The position numbers and the translations under genes are program-made. From positions 3,204,501 through 3,268,500 of the forward strand of contig NC_062238.1 in the NCBI RefSeq assembly GCF_905475465.1: a stretch of DNA of 64,000 nucleotides, written 5' to 3'. The notes beneath the pieces are model-generated. The model was given only the letters and a program-made list of their open reading frames with translations, searched no databases and was not told where the DNA came from. The stretch comes from Pieris napi (lineage: Eukaryota > Arthropoda > Insecta > Lepidoptera > Pieridae). Below, piece after piece: positions 44,031 through 58,314 of the stretch; position 1 is the stretch's first letter, and each line of letters starts with the position of its first letter.

Positions 44031-46640
44031 ATCGTAATAAAAAATTGTAAATATAACAGTAAAATATGAAATGTTTGCTTTATAGTAGCTAATTCAGTGA
44101 AATATGAAGCCAAACCATACTGGTTTAGTATAAGTGTTAATAATTTTAGCTAACAATAAACCGAAATGTAAACATAGACAATATCGCGTCGTCAGGTTTA
44201 ATTAGTAAGGACAACGACCTCTTGTCACTGTCAACAACAAATTCAACAAAATAATGAATGTGCGTTTCGCATAAATTTCTGTCTTTATGATATTTTTATT
44301 TAAAAACAATCAATTTTGGTTATGTTAGGTGAACTAACATATATTAAAACACGTCTTCTATTACAATTTATCTTTTGTATGCATATTTACACATGTTGTA
44401 CATATAGTATTTTTAAATACATGTCTACGCAACAGAAACTGTTTTATCTTTTACTGATTTGATATTTTATTTAGTGTGTTAATCAAGCTTTTTCCTGTTT
44501 CTTTAAAATTTTAATTCATTAAAAATAATGAGTAATAAATTTAGCATGCCAACTATCAATAAATTTATTATATACGTAACTCAATGTAGAAATTATTAAT
44601 TATTCATTTAATGTTTCTGGTATTTCTTAACGATCTATTGCGATTTTCGTTTATATGAAGTAATTGACAGGTTCGAGATATCATACTATTTGAATATTAT
44701 AAAAATTTTATGTAACACTATTTAGTGCATGGAGCCGGTATGTAATAAGAATACTTTCTATTTTATTCAAAATTTTACGTTGCACTTCCTTCATCTAAAT
44801 AATACGCAATAATTGAGTTTGTATTTAAATTAGATGACAGTTTTATTGACTAGCCTTTGAAATATTAGTTAGTTTTTAATTAATGTTTTATTTATATACT
44901 AATTAAGAAAGAAATTTAGACTAATTAATATTTAAAAGAAAGTGACAAATTCGCAAATTAATTTCATCTTTTTAAAAATTATCAACTTATTTTGATATAA
45001 ATTGTACTTCTTTATTATTTTTCTACATTTATAATTATTTCTTTAGTATGCAGTGTGGGCCTTGACTATTCTGGCCGTGATATTTCGAAAACTAATCCTA
45101 AGTATGCTATGAAATAATATTCAATCCTTACATCTTATAAAATTAAGTCATTCCCCTAGCTTCTGTCAGATGGCGAAAAATTCAAAAACTACCGGACGGA
45201 TTTTTGTACAGTTTTCACAAATGGATTCTGTGATTCATTAGAAAGGCTTAAGTGTAAAATCATGATAGTTTTATGTAAATTGACTGTAACAATCCTTGTT
45301 AAAGATATGATTGTTGATGTTGATGATTGTTTTTTTTAATTATATTTAAAAAAAACAATCGGCTTCCGGGTGCTTCGCGCTTAGTAAGCATTTTATAATA
45401 AACGTTATAACTAAAATACGATGCAATTTATTGCATTTCCTCGTAACTCTATTTAATCTGGTTTGCACAATTCGTTTGTAAATCGAGTGACAAATTATTC
45501 TCGATTCGCTCACATAATCAATTGTTATGTCAACGTCATGGTTCTCGATTCGATATTGATCTTATGAAATTTTGGCGCTAATGAACATAGATTTATCCTA
45601 GAATATTTTTGAATAAATGCATCGGAACTGGCACTTTCTATTGTTTGCGCAAGGAAAATCGCATTAATATTTTTTTCCGATTTCAATTGTAAAATTAATA
45701 GCAAAAGTGTTATAAAGATTTAATTTAAATGGTTGTGTAATGCTATTCGGCTTATCATATTATACATAATGTTCATGGATTTAACAGATAATAATTGTTC
45801 AGAATTTACAATATATGGTAGGACATTCATTAAATTTCAAATTATGTTCGTGTGACAATTCTTTTTTTATATAAAGATATTAAAAATCAAATGATAAATT
45901 CATATGTCGTTGGAACATTTTTCAAAAATAAATCTTTTAACCTTGTCATCGATTTCATTACAATAATAACTAAAACTCAAACATTTTATAACAATTACCA
46001 TTAAAAACTCAGATATATAATATTCGTGTCTGTATAATATATAACAACTCGTTATACTTAATATTATATGTTTGGAACAATCCAAAAGCTATTCTTAAAA
46101 CTTCCTAAGGTCCAATATAATGGAAAGGATTATATGAATCGTTGTAGACTTACTGTAGTACTTGGAAACAAGTTCAACTTCTCACTTTAAAATGTAAGAT
46201 GTATTAACGTGGTCAGAATTTTAAATTCTGACAACCCGCCTTTTATAAAATAAAGTATAACTTGAACGACGCTTGCAAAAAAGGTGCGCCACATTTCACT
46301 TCAAAATGTGGTAAAAATGTAACCTTTCTGAGTTTCTTGGTTGTTATTCGATCAGCGTACTTTTCAATTGAGAATAATAAACAATTATAAATCATGTAAG
46401 CATTTTTGTTTTATTATGTTCATTATATAGAACTTATACCTACATCCGATGAACACACTTTACAGTATAAGTATACCCATGATGGAGCATTTGAAAGTAA
46501 ATAGCATTTTAAAATAGCTTGCCGTATTAATTGGCGTTAAAGTTGGGGAAGATCACGTGTCTTAGACTTTCATGGAGGCTTCGTGGACCACGCCGCAGCC
46601 TCCGACAGCAGTGCTATCACCGGCGCTGCATTGAAAGCAC
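44031..46640. other. AT-rich spacer and probable peroxidase promoter
   Basis: No gene is seen. At 45160-45380 there is a repeat-like stretch (CTACCGGACGGATTTTTGTA, then CGGCTTCCGGGTGCTTCGCG) that may be a decayed Helitron-type element. The last 100 bp, before the peroxidase leader, contain a CACGTG box. Confidence 0.35.
46554..46559. promoter_or_regulatory. CACGTG E-box upstream of the peroxidase leader
   Basis: A palindromic E-box lies 160 bp before the proposed start codon, next to a locally GC-rich leader (46570-46640). Function is inferred from position only. Confidence 0.3.
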
Positions 46641-46647
46641 GCCAAGA

Positions 46648-46689
46648 ATGAAAATAACTGCCCTAATTCTGTGCATACATTGTGTTTAA
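46648..46689 (+). promoter_or_regulatory. Upstream open reading frame in the peroxidase leader
   Basis: A 14-codon frame (MKITALILCIHCV, stop) ends 24 nt before the proposed peroxidase start at 46714. Its ATG has the context AAGAATGA. If it lies in the mature leader it could lower translation of the main frame. Confidence 0.4.
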
Positions 46690-46713
46690 CTGTGCTGTGT
46701 CTGTGTTGTGTGA

Positions 46714-49700
46714 ATGATGATTTCAAGGTAATTTTCTATTAGTTTATAATCTTTGATACATATGAAAACTGTTGAGTTGTGATATGAAAAATTATTTATT
46801 TGTTAAATTGGATATTAGAAGAGTTACAATTTGATTGATTAAAATCAGGCCATTTTTTTCAATATATTAATTAATGATATATGTGAGTGCCGTTTAAATC
46901 TTTTATATGACGGTTAGCTACGAATGATGTCTACATTCGTAGCGATTTGCGTTTGATGTTATAAATTTTAATATTTAGATATTGATTGCTAGAAAATTAT
47001 CATTTTATTAGATAAAAATTATTTGCTTACAATTTTATTGACATTTTTTACATGATTTGGTACAATTACAATTTTTACATGTATCGCCAATTTTATTTAA
47101 TAATTTTAGGCGGTTTTAGGTGAAATTTTTAAGAAAATATTTAACACCTGTTTTATAATAATTACCTTTTAATGAATTAAATAATTACCAAATGTTTGTT
47201 AAATCAATTATTAGGATTATTCATAATAATTTTACCATTTTAATTGCTTTTTAAATTTTAATACATTTAAAACTATGTTCTAAAAGTATCAAAATTCATT
47301 TGTGAACCTTGTATATAATGCGGTCAGAGTAACGGGTGGGCGATACTAAATAAATATGTACTTAACTTACACCGTCTAACCTAACCGACGTGAATTTCCC
47401 AATCAAATACCACATGTCTCAAATAGAGAGGAAACAAAACCAGAATATGTCCAATCACAAATATACCGCTATCTGATATTCGTAAAATCGGGTTAACCAT
47501 AAAACTGTCATAATTAACAATATATATTCACAGATTAGCATAGTCAAAAAATTGAATTCAATTTTGCTGAAGAAAAAAAACCTATTTTGATTTAACAATA
47601 TCAGAGTTAATTAAGTAAATGAATAGGATATTGCAAATTAATATTAATAGATTCATATAAAAAAAAATCTTTGGTATAATGTAAAACATTTCATTAAATA
47701 ATTTGTGATTAAAGAAAAATTTAATATGATTAAATAGTAGGTAGAATTTATAAATGTAGTAGATTTCGTGGTTACTTTATCACAAGTTCCCTAAAACTAG
47801 GCCAGGCTTCACATTTCTCCTACAAGGCGATCGAATATTTAACTTACTTCGCAACAAGAATTATAAAATTATTTCTGACTGTCGAAATTCAAAAAAGTAA
47901 TTCAAGGTCAAATTTTAAGGTTAATGTTTACCAAATAGTTCCAAAGCTGTTAACCCAAAATGCGATTCCGAACATTCTACCAGTACGGCACCAAAACGAC
48001 TAGTTTTGTATAAGTCGCTTAGGACATTTTTACTCGTTTTGATGATTAACATTACTACAACCTTTTTCCATTAGCTATTTTGGCGAAGGCATGCGAATAC
48101 ATGGACCTTCTTAATTGAAATGATCGCCATGGTTCACATATTTAATCGATTATAATTACTTGTAATGTTTATATTAATATAAATATTCATTTAGACGTCG
48201 TAAAACAGTCATTGACGACTCATTGCTCTAGTGGTTAGTACCCCTGACTGCGAATCCATGGGTCCCGGGTTCGATCCCCGGCTGAGACGAACATCGATGT
48301 GATGAGCATTTGTTGTTGTGCTTAGGTCTTGGGTGTTTAAATATGTATTTATATGTCTATCTATCTATAATATGTATGTATATCCGTTGCCTAGTACCCA
48401 TAACACAAGCTTCACCAGCTTAGCATGGGACTCGGTCAATTGGTGTGAATTGTCTTTTAAAAAAAAAAGTGTTTATGGGCCATCATTGTTAATATCCAAA
48501 CATCAATGTTATTATTTCGAGACAAAAATTACTGAAATAACTAGAGAAACTACGAAAAATTAACCTAGATTTTTATGCATATGAAAGTTATTGTATTTAA
48601 AATTAAGTTAATGCGTCATATTTAGTACAATAATTGTAACAGTATCTTTTAAATACAAAGACGTAGTTTCCATATTTCATTCAACTTATTGTTACGGAAG
48701 TAGGTGATCACTGTGGATGACAGGTCGTTTCTCATCGCTGAGTTCTTACGGTTAGTGGGGCATAGACACGAATACATTTTATTATACAAGAGCTTTACCT
48801 TGATTGTTAAGTAATGTTTTGTTTGTTCGTAGACTGTTTTACATAACATACTAATGTTAAAAATATGTTCTAATATATTATTTTGATTTACACGACTCCC
48901 CTAAATTTATATTTTTATTGTAAACGCGTTTATAACGTATAAAGTTACTGTTGAGCTATGCAAATCATGTGTTAAATCCGATGGAGAGCTGTTAAGTTGA
49001 ACCAGTGTTTCAAAAACCAAGGTCGATACTGCTTGGTTAATGGTAAATAGGGATCTGAGCGTAGTGGTGTCCCTCAGATTAATCTCATGGTAGTAGAATT
49101 TAAGAAGGAAATGTATAATTTGTTATAGATTTTCTATATATTTATTTGGTTAGAAATATGTAATTATAATTTTAACAGTTTTTCGAGCAATTCATTTTCA
49201 ATTTAAGATTAGTTGAAGTATGTTCCAACGAAATAAATAAATTGAAATTATACAGTAAAACATTACTAACATATGGCGTAAGTCAAATAGATTTATTTCA
49301 CGTAAGTCTGATTTATTAGAGGTTCAATAAAATCAAGTTATATCAGTTTTTGCTATCAATAAAATGGTAGCATAGATACATTATTATATACATGCCAGTA
49401 TCTCTGCGATTTTAAATTGTATGTAGATAATAAATTCAATCTAAGAACTATTATTTTTAAAGTAAAAGACAATTGCTTAACACTGTTATTTATTGTAATT
49501 CTGCATATGTTTCATTAATTTTTGAACATATATATATATATAGCTTAACTATACCGCTGATAAAACAAAACTTTCACATGAGTGTAAACTATATAAGCTT
49601 GTGTTGTATAGATTTTTAAACATAAAAATAAAGTATGACAAGAATTTAATTTATTCGTTGTAATAATTTAAACATTTATGGTTAGGATCTAATTGATTCG

Positions 49701-52700
49701 CTCTTTTTACTTAACGTCGAGTTATAACATATATAAGAACTAAAGTAATTTGTGGAATTCTTGTAATAAAAATATCGAAGTAAAACAATGTTAGGTATGA
49801 AATATCAAATTTTATCACTCAATCGAAACCGTCTTTTGTTTCGACGATATTGAGTAAACATTGACGAATAATATCATGGGAATTCCTAATCCTATTTCCT
49901 CTTTTCGTTATTCTTTATTTACATTGCCCATTTATTTAAAATCCTACAAAATAAACATTAATTATAAATATTAGGATAAGGTATATTGGTCATTCTGCTG
50001 AGAGCAATTGCTTCCTGGCAACCCAATGGATTAAAAGCTCTTTGTAGAACACAAAAGAATAAAGACAATAATTTCAATATAAAATTAAATTGACAAATTT
50101 TATAACATTAATTTGAGGATCAACATTTTCTAAGTTATGGGTTTTATTAATTATATAATGGACTTTAGCTTAAGTATATTTTTATTTGGTATTACTTGGT
50201 AATAAGGCAAATATTTTTTCAGAGCGCTTATTATAGCGCTGTTTAGTGCATATGCTACGTCCCTGACGCCCATCGCCCCCATTGCAGCACCAGGGGATGA
50301 TGACTGTGCGTTATATTTGACTGGACCTGGACGCTCCTCAGCATATGACTACAGCTTAAATCTTTTAAAAGGAAATTTGTAAGTACATATGATTAATTTA
50401 TTATTTTTAGCACATAACACATGTTTTTTCTTTTAACTCCTTCACCTCTACTTAACCATTATTTAACATGGAGAGTGCTCCGAGGATTTCTTCGGATTAA
50501 TACGTCTGAGTTTTCTCATAGGACGTCGAGGTAGAAATTCCACCCGTATCACCTCGACGTCCGTCGTTCCACAACTGTATTTGCCTTAAATGCCGCGCAC
50601 CACCACTTTGTGATCCAGCCACCCACTGAAGTATTTCCGAACTTATTCAACTAAGGGTCCTTTAAAAATAGAGTACCGATTGTTAAAAGGCTGGCAATAC
50701 ATATTAATATAGTATAAAACAATGTTTATTCGAGCCGACTCTATGCTAAATCGATTTAAATAGGCTTTTATGCAAATGAAATCATGTGCACCAGCTTACT
50801 AATCTTTATTTGTATAACTACAATAGCAATACAATAGTATTTTCGTACTGTAGTTACGCTAACAATAGTTACAATAGGTTATAATTAAATATTTTTTTGG
50901 AATCAGACATTAAACATTAAATTATTAAAAAATCTATATAATTTGTCTGTTCATTACATACACATAATCAATTTAGTAGACAACAGTTTAAAGGAAACTC
51001 GTCGACTGGAAACAAACCGATGGCTGAAACTCTTCTACATTCCCTCTATGGAATCGGCTTCCAGTCGTCCAAATAAAAAACAGCATACTCCTCCCCAAAA
51101 GGCCGCAATGCACCCAGTAACATTAGTGGGATGCGCTAGTTGACTCTTATGGCTGTTCCGTAGTCACGATTAATATAAAAAAGTAATCGTATATTTTATT
51201 TATAATTTACTACTACTCTGTATAGAAGGTAATTTAATAGAATATAAAAGAAATTTCAGCTTTTTATCGCCATTATATACAAAAAGCATAGAAAAAGTTA
51301 TGCATTATATGTAATACAACTTATACGTAACAATCATAAAGATGCTGTAATACCTGCTCATCAGTAAGTTTTGAGACAGTACGTTAGGTAACAAGCAGAA
51401 CAACGTTCACTTTCAAAATCCTTTCGCTTATGATGACCGGTTTTGTGAATGTAAGTAAAAGGATCATCCGGATACTGTCTAGTAAAGGGCGTGTCTAATT
51501 AACTGTTCACTTCGATATTATACTTTAACTGGAACAACTGCCTGTCAGCTTATTTATTTATAAAAGCTTGGCAACGCTCGGCACACTGATACAAGAAGAA
51601 AGCAATTATAGGCAAAGATAACAAACACGAAGAGATAAAAAAAATTAAACCAAAAAATGATATTATAAAAACTAAAGTCAATTTCCATTTTAAATTTCAA
51701 TTTTGCTTCCGCAACTATGGATATCAAGACCTAGCTCGTTTATCAGAATGCTCGATCTAGATATCGGCGAGTTTACATTAAGTAATGGCCCATAGGTATT
51801 TACCAAGCCGGGAGTCGTGTGCGTTGTTGACCTTTGTTTCGATAATAATATTATTTATTATGAAAAAAAAGAAAACACTAATATTGTAGCTTACACTTTA
51901 CCCTAACCTTTTGTATTATTTATAATTTAGGCATCTAAAGGTGGCTTTTTAAGTTTTACCTAAACATATTCGTATATACATAAAATACAAAAGAAATTTA
52001 CTATAATATTACAAATTCGAAACAAAGTTACGACAGAAAATAACTGTTAAAATATAAATATACCTACATAACAAGCGGATATCTATAAAATAAAATTAAT
52101 ACGCCGTAATTAATATTATATGTTCAAAAAACAACGCAATGACAAACAAGGCTCAAAGTTGTCAAGTGAAGTAACGGACTGACCTTCTCAAATAGTTTGT
52201 CCACGATATTCACAAATACATTAGAACTATAAATTACCGTTCGAGAAACCTACCATATAACGGAAACAAGTCAAATGTTATCGGTAGGAAGTTTAAAGTT
52301 GATATGTGAGCTTTCTATGGATCGACGCCCGTTTAGGCTTGTTTGTGGAATTAATTTATAGGCTGTTATGAATACAACAATGTTAAAGAAATAACTTGTT
52401 TAAGCGAGGAAAATAATTTTGCGTATGTTTAAAATAATAATAATAAAATAATTGATAATATTATCAATAAAACATTATACATTTTATACTTTCGTTTTTA
52501 AACTTATTTTTTTTATTTCAACCGAAATATATGACGTGTGGTATTGATGTTTAACGAAAATAATAACTATATCAGTATTGATACTTTTAGAAGTTTAAAA
52601 TATATCTTAATTGTTTAACAGTATTTCACGTGCAAAACTGTAATAAATATAACTGAGAATTAAATTTCGGGATTTCATTGTGTATGCAAAAACAATTCAT

Positions 52701-55700
52701 TGTCATGTTAATTATAAATAAAAGTTTTTATCAAGTAGTACATTAAATAATTACTGTGGAAGCCGCGAGTGCCAACATGATTAACGAGTTCAAGTACTTA
52801 CGTAAAAGTCTAGACATTTTCTGCGAAACGGCGTACGATGTTCCTCGTAAATCGTGTGTTTTTCTTGATAATTTAAACTTGTATGCTAATGTTATGATTA
52901 GTATAAATTGATGATTTAGTTATTCATATTAAAATACGTTTATTTGGGAATAAATAATTATAATTAAATAATAATAATTCGAGAACTGTTAGCATAGTCA
53001 CCAGTTGTACTGTTATTCACAAATTGGAAATCGCGCGTTCGAACACTGACTGTGTTTTGTTTTTTTCTATGTGTACATATTGGTATGCATCCAACTTAAT
53101 GTGTGTCAAAATAAATGGCTAACCAAAATCTCTATTAAAAATATTCAATTCAATGAAAAGGATAAATAAATTCTTTAGACATACTAAAATACTAAAATGC
53201 CTGTTCGGTCATCTAGTATTTTTGTGATATCAGACACCGGAAACAAGATTAGAATAATGAGACGATTATATATTATTTGTAGGCCAATAGACTTTATATT
53301 AAATATTATTGTGCTCATGTATATTTATTTAACCTACTAAAAAGTGGATTGCCATTTAAAATGCTTAAAATTTACCGTTTAGTGCTTTGTTGTGGGTGTG
53401 GATAAAGTTAAGTTACCTCTAACTACCTTATTATTTACATAAACCACTTATAACTTTCTCGTAAACACCCGAAACCATTGACAGCATCTCTGTATACAAA
53501 AATGAGGCGCAACGTCGTTAAGCGAAAAGTTAGTAATAAAACAATTTTTCCGTAGTTAGGCTGATTATTGAAAACGAAAATCATGAAGTTGTTTCCATAT
53601 AGCAGCGAAGCTTAGTCAAAAAAATAATAATTGACACAATTTTTTTTTATTACGGAATATAAGAGACAGGTATTACTTATTTCATGTCATTAAATTTGAA
53701 ACGGTAGACATTAACTACTCATCGGCAATGAAGACAGAGACTCGTCCAACCATTCACACACAATTAGGTACAATTTACATCCATAGATTAACATATTTTA
53801 TTGTTTCAGTGCATATGATGGCCAACACACATGTATTACTTACGAAGCGATAAACCAAGCTTATCTGGATGCGAGATCGAGAATATGTAAGTAATTTTGT
53901 TTTAATGAAATGCGAAAGCGAGTTTGTTACGCTTCCATAACCTTTGATGTCTAAAGAACGGATCTTGAAAATTTTGGGTGTAGGTTATGATGTTCTACTT
54001 TTAGTATAATGTTACTAATTTTATTTATTTAAAAAGGACGAAATTATCACTATCATGCAAACGCTAGTCCCCAGACTAGACCTGTGTTATGGCTAACCAC
54101 ATACTCATCTGTGTTTATATATACGTCCAACAAACAATACAAAACAATTAGTCATTTTAATATAAACAAAAATCTAACATGTAACACCTTATATCAACAA
54201 AAATTGAACTTGAAACTAGATTTGTTTTTGCGTGAATGTTATCCAACCCATATGAGATGGTATTAGATCCTTTGATCCTTAGACCCTGAATTATAGTTAA
54301 TAGGGAAAGAAGCTTATGGCGTTTGAATGGACACTAAAAACTGAAAACTACTATTTTGCTACTTACGATGTAGGTATTTCTTAATATTTCTATGCAACGA
54401 GATAATTTTTAAAAAATAAAGTACTGATAACAAAAATCAAAGGTTCGTATTGTTCCTACGCTTTTAACATGAGATTGACAATTTAATCAATGCTATAGTT
54501 TGTGTTAATAGGCTACTTGGCCATATGAAAAATAAATGTTATTGAGCGTAGTCTGTATAATGCGAGGAGTAAAATTACTCAAAAATAATCATTAGGTTAT
54601 TGTTACGTTTGTTTAAGTGGTACATCATAGTACTGGTGGGACTTTTCCTACGGAAGGGTTTTAGCGGGTTCTTGAAATTATGAATGTTTTAAATTAGAAT
54701 TTTAAAATTCTTATTCAAAATACTCCGAATATCTAGGTTTTCTAGGCTATATACGCCTTAACGGAAAGAAAAAATAGCGAAAAATGTTTTTTTTTCCAAA
54801 TATTATTATGTATTTAAACTCGAAGATTTTAAATACACTTTACGCAATATTAGTTGAACATAAAAACTGTACAAACTGGACCTTTTTATTATCATTTGAC
54901 CTGGTAGCATTTTATTTATAATTACATTTTGACATGTTTGTAGTTTAATGATAAGCATATTAACGTTCCCTTAATTATACTTCAATATAAAAATTCAATA
55001 TTAAACATTTTAATCATAAATTAAATTTAAGAAAAGTTTCGTTTTATGACCGTAGTATAACCATTTATAGCAATTATTGCGGTGTCTGGCCCGTTCTATT
55101 GATATTTTACCGTATCTTATTGTAAGTTATGTAGACTCACGTAGGAGTAAATTTTAGCTTTTAAATTGATATAAGAAATGTACGCTTTTTGAAGATAATA
55201 AGGACATATGTTCATAGCCACCAGTGTCTTAACAAATTGTTTAAGCCGGGTTTAAAAGAAAATAATAGTTCTATAGACTGTATTATGAATTGTTTATTGA
55301 TAAAAGCTTTATTTACCCTATTCAGGACTCTTAAACATATATAGCTAACCGTCTTAATTTAATTGTTTTATAGATTTTATGGATGTCGCCAAAAATCTAT
55401 ACGATTTTGTACTCTTAAACTATCCAAATAGGATACAAACCACAGCGGTTTTCTAATATAACTTATTATGATTGTATTATATTTTTTTAAAAATAAAGAA
55501 TATCATTGTATGATTATTTTTTAGTCATTTTATTCTTTTATATTTATTTACTCTTTATTGTATTATTAACAGTAATTACACATTGACAAGCGTTTGTACA
55601 AAGTAGCAATTTTGTACTTTACTTTTGTATTGATTCGTGATTTCATTGTCAGCTCTAATATTAATTTGCAGTGGTGTCTCAACCGAAAGGCGACTGGCAC

Positions 55701-58282
55701 GCTGAAGACTTTGCCAGTGTGGGCGAGCTTATTCTTGACATTTCTATCAGTCTGGCGCGCACGTAAGTACTTTTACTTCTGTTTAATGTCTTTGTTGACT
55801 GTGAGTCAGATGACATTTAAACTAATGTAGAATAATAATAGAATAATGTTTAATTTTATAATAAAACTTATACAATTTGTATTATAATTACTGTTGTGAT
55901 ATGTCGCGTGATTAATATGGTCACGTGGTCAGGAATGTGAAGTTTTAATAACTGTAGGTATATTGTGACAATTAAACGTGCATTATAAAGATGCGCGTTT
56001 AACGTACCTATTATACTTAAAAATAATTATATTCATATGAGTTATAAGAAATTTAACGTAAAAATTATTTTCTATGATAATTTGAACTTGTTATGGTATG
56101 GTTTTGTTTGCATAATTAAAAATAGAGAGATAGAAATAGAAGATACTTAATTTTCATGTGACATTAAATACATTATTTGGTTGGGAACAATTTATCATAT
56201 AACTCAAGTGAATATAATGATTATAAAGTATTCGATGTGGAAACGTAATAAAGGAATTTATTCAAAATAAAATTGAATTTTGCTTGCAAAAGGATGCTTC
56301 TAATAATTGAAGCAAAATACAATTTATTGTCGTATGTTCTGTTTTCATGCAAATTGTTTCACTTTTCTTATTGAAGAAAAAAAGGGGAATTAGGTAAATT
56401 AGGCATAAAAGGTCTCAGAGCTAATAAAGGCAAAATAAATTACATAATATGTAATAAAATAATTAATTTCATGATTACATTTCATCGCCACAGACTATTA
56501 AATAATTATTTGAATCGCGGTCTTGCTGACAGATGACATTTGCATATACGGCCTTTACTGAACATTGATTAATACGAATTTTGACCTTAAGCCTGTCTTC
56601 AATCTAGATCCGTGCTTTTGTCCAATGAATCTTGACCATGATGCCATCACGATGCGGAAACTACCAATTACAATTAACACATTTAACTGATAGATGACAT
56701 CTATTTATCTCATTTTTTATTTTGTTAAGAACATTTCTGCGTATTTAAACCCGTATAGTTTTTTAGTTGGTTTGACAATCGCTGAAGTAGTTATCGTATT
56801 GGCTTCATCAATCCAAGTAAATTTTAATTCAATCAAAAACTAACTTCTTTTTAACTAGACATCCTTTTTATTTTGTGTTATAATTATGTGTTTCTTTCTT
56901 AAAATATACATTATACACTCTTTACGAAATTTATTTTTAAATTAGAAAATATCTATTACTAATGTTCGGATTGCGCCACAACAAATTAATTAATCTTGTA
57001 TGACGTATCTTCATAATCTAAACGTTGTAATTATAAAGTCACTTGTGTAATTTCTTTCATCACCACAGGTGTAGGTACATGCCCTTTCGCCTTGTTCAAA
57101 AATTAACATCAAGGACAGACATTTAGATTAAGAAATTATATTTTTACTTGCCAGTTTTTGAAATAACTTTAAATGTTAAGTTTTTTATCTATGAGTAGAG
57201 GATAGTGTAAACATAAATAAAAAATAAATCTAATTTAAAAACTATATAATGTGTGCATATGCAGTGTGAATGAAGAAGAAGCGTAGAAGAAATGAAGCGT
57301 ATTCTTTCCATATTTAGGTTTTTTTAGGTTAATCCAAAAAATTCAAAACACGCTTTAATCTACACCAGATTTTTGTTATATTTCATTAGTTTAACATACG
57401 TTTACTAAAGAATGGTTAACATAAAGATATCTCACTTTTTATTTACTAATCTTTTGCCAACATTTAATATAGCTCATAAAACACAATCGTAGTAGCACAT
57501 TGTCCAAGTTTCATTTAACCGACATCTTGAAGGTGAACATAACGCCAGGGGCGATCGTTTGATTGACATAAGTGGGTCTGGATCTTATCTTGTATTGTTT
57601 CTAAATAATCAGATGTATTGAATGAAATATTGATAAGCAACACTTTCGTTATTGTGCAATGTTACTGGTTTGTTCAGAGGATATCCTTTGTGTCACAGAT
57701 ACTAAACGAATCATGACTATGGATTAATTATATAAACCACATATTGATATATAGGAATACTATCCAAAAATCAGATTTTAAAAAAGTCTTGCCCAAAAGT
57801 CGTATTTTTATTTATTTTTCGAAAATGTCGAATGTCACGAATACCGAGAGACTTTTAGTGCATAGTATATCTATGATCTAGCCCTCTAAAACATCTAATT
57901 TCTATGCCTATATTGTTAAGGTCTATTTTCGAATAAACACACATTTTGTTTGTTGGCGGAGTTTCTATGAAGTTTGCTTACAGTAGTTAATAAATAGTTT
58001 TAAATTTAGATATCAATATGAAATTTATTATGTCACTTTAACTGAAAATTCGTGGTTACGGTTCCCCTTGAGCTGGTTTAAATTTTTCATTGCCCTTGCT
58101 ATACTCTTTCGTGTAATAACTTGCAATTACTGTTATACATTGCAGATATAATTGGTAATAAAGCAGTGTGGAGATATAATTTGCTTAAAATACGTATGAA
58201 GGTCATTGTGTATACTCGGTATTTTATATTTTAATCGTCTCGCATATTTCACATATCCCATATTATTAGTAGTAACCAACTG

Positions 58283-58314
<32 letters not shown>

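Noticed and set aside
48211..48285. Possible tRNA gene
   Set aside because: A and B boxes are present but no acceptor stem closes, and the sequence continues into a SINE body with a poly(A) tail.
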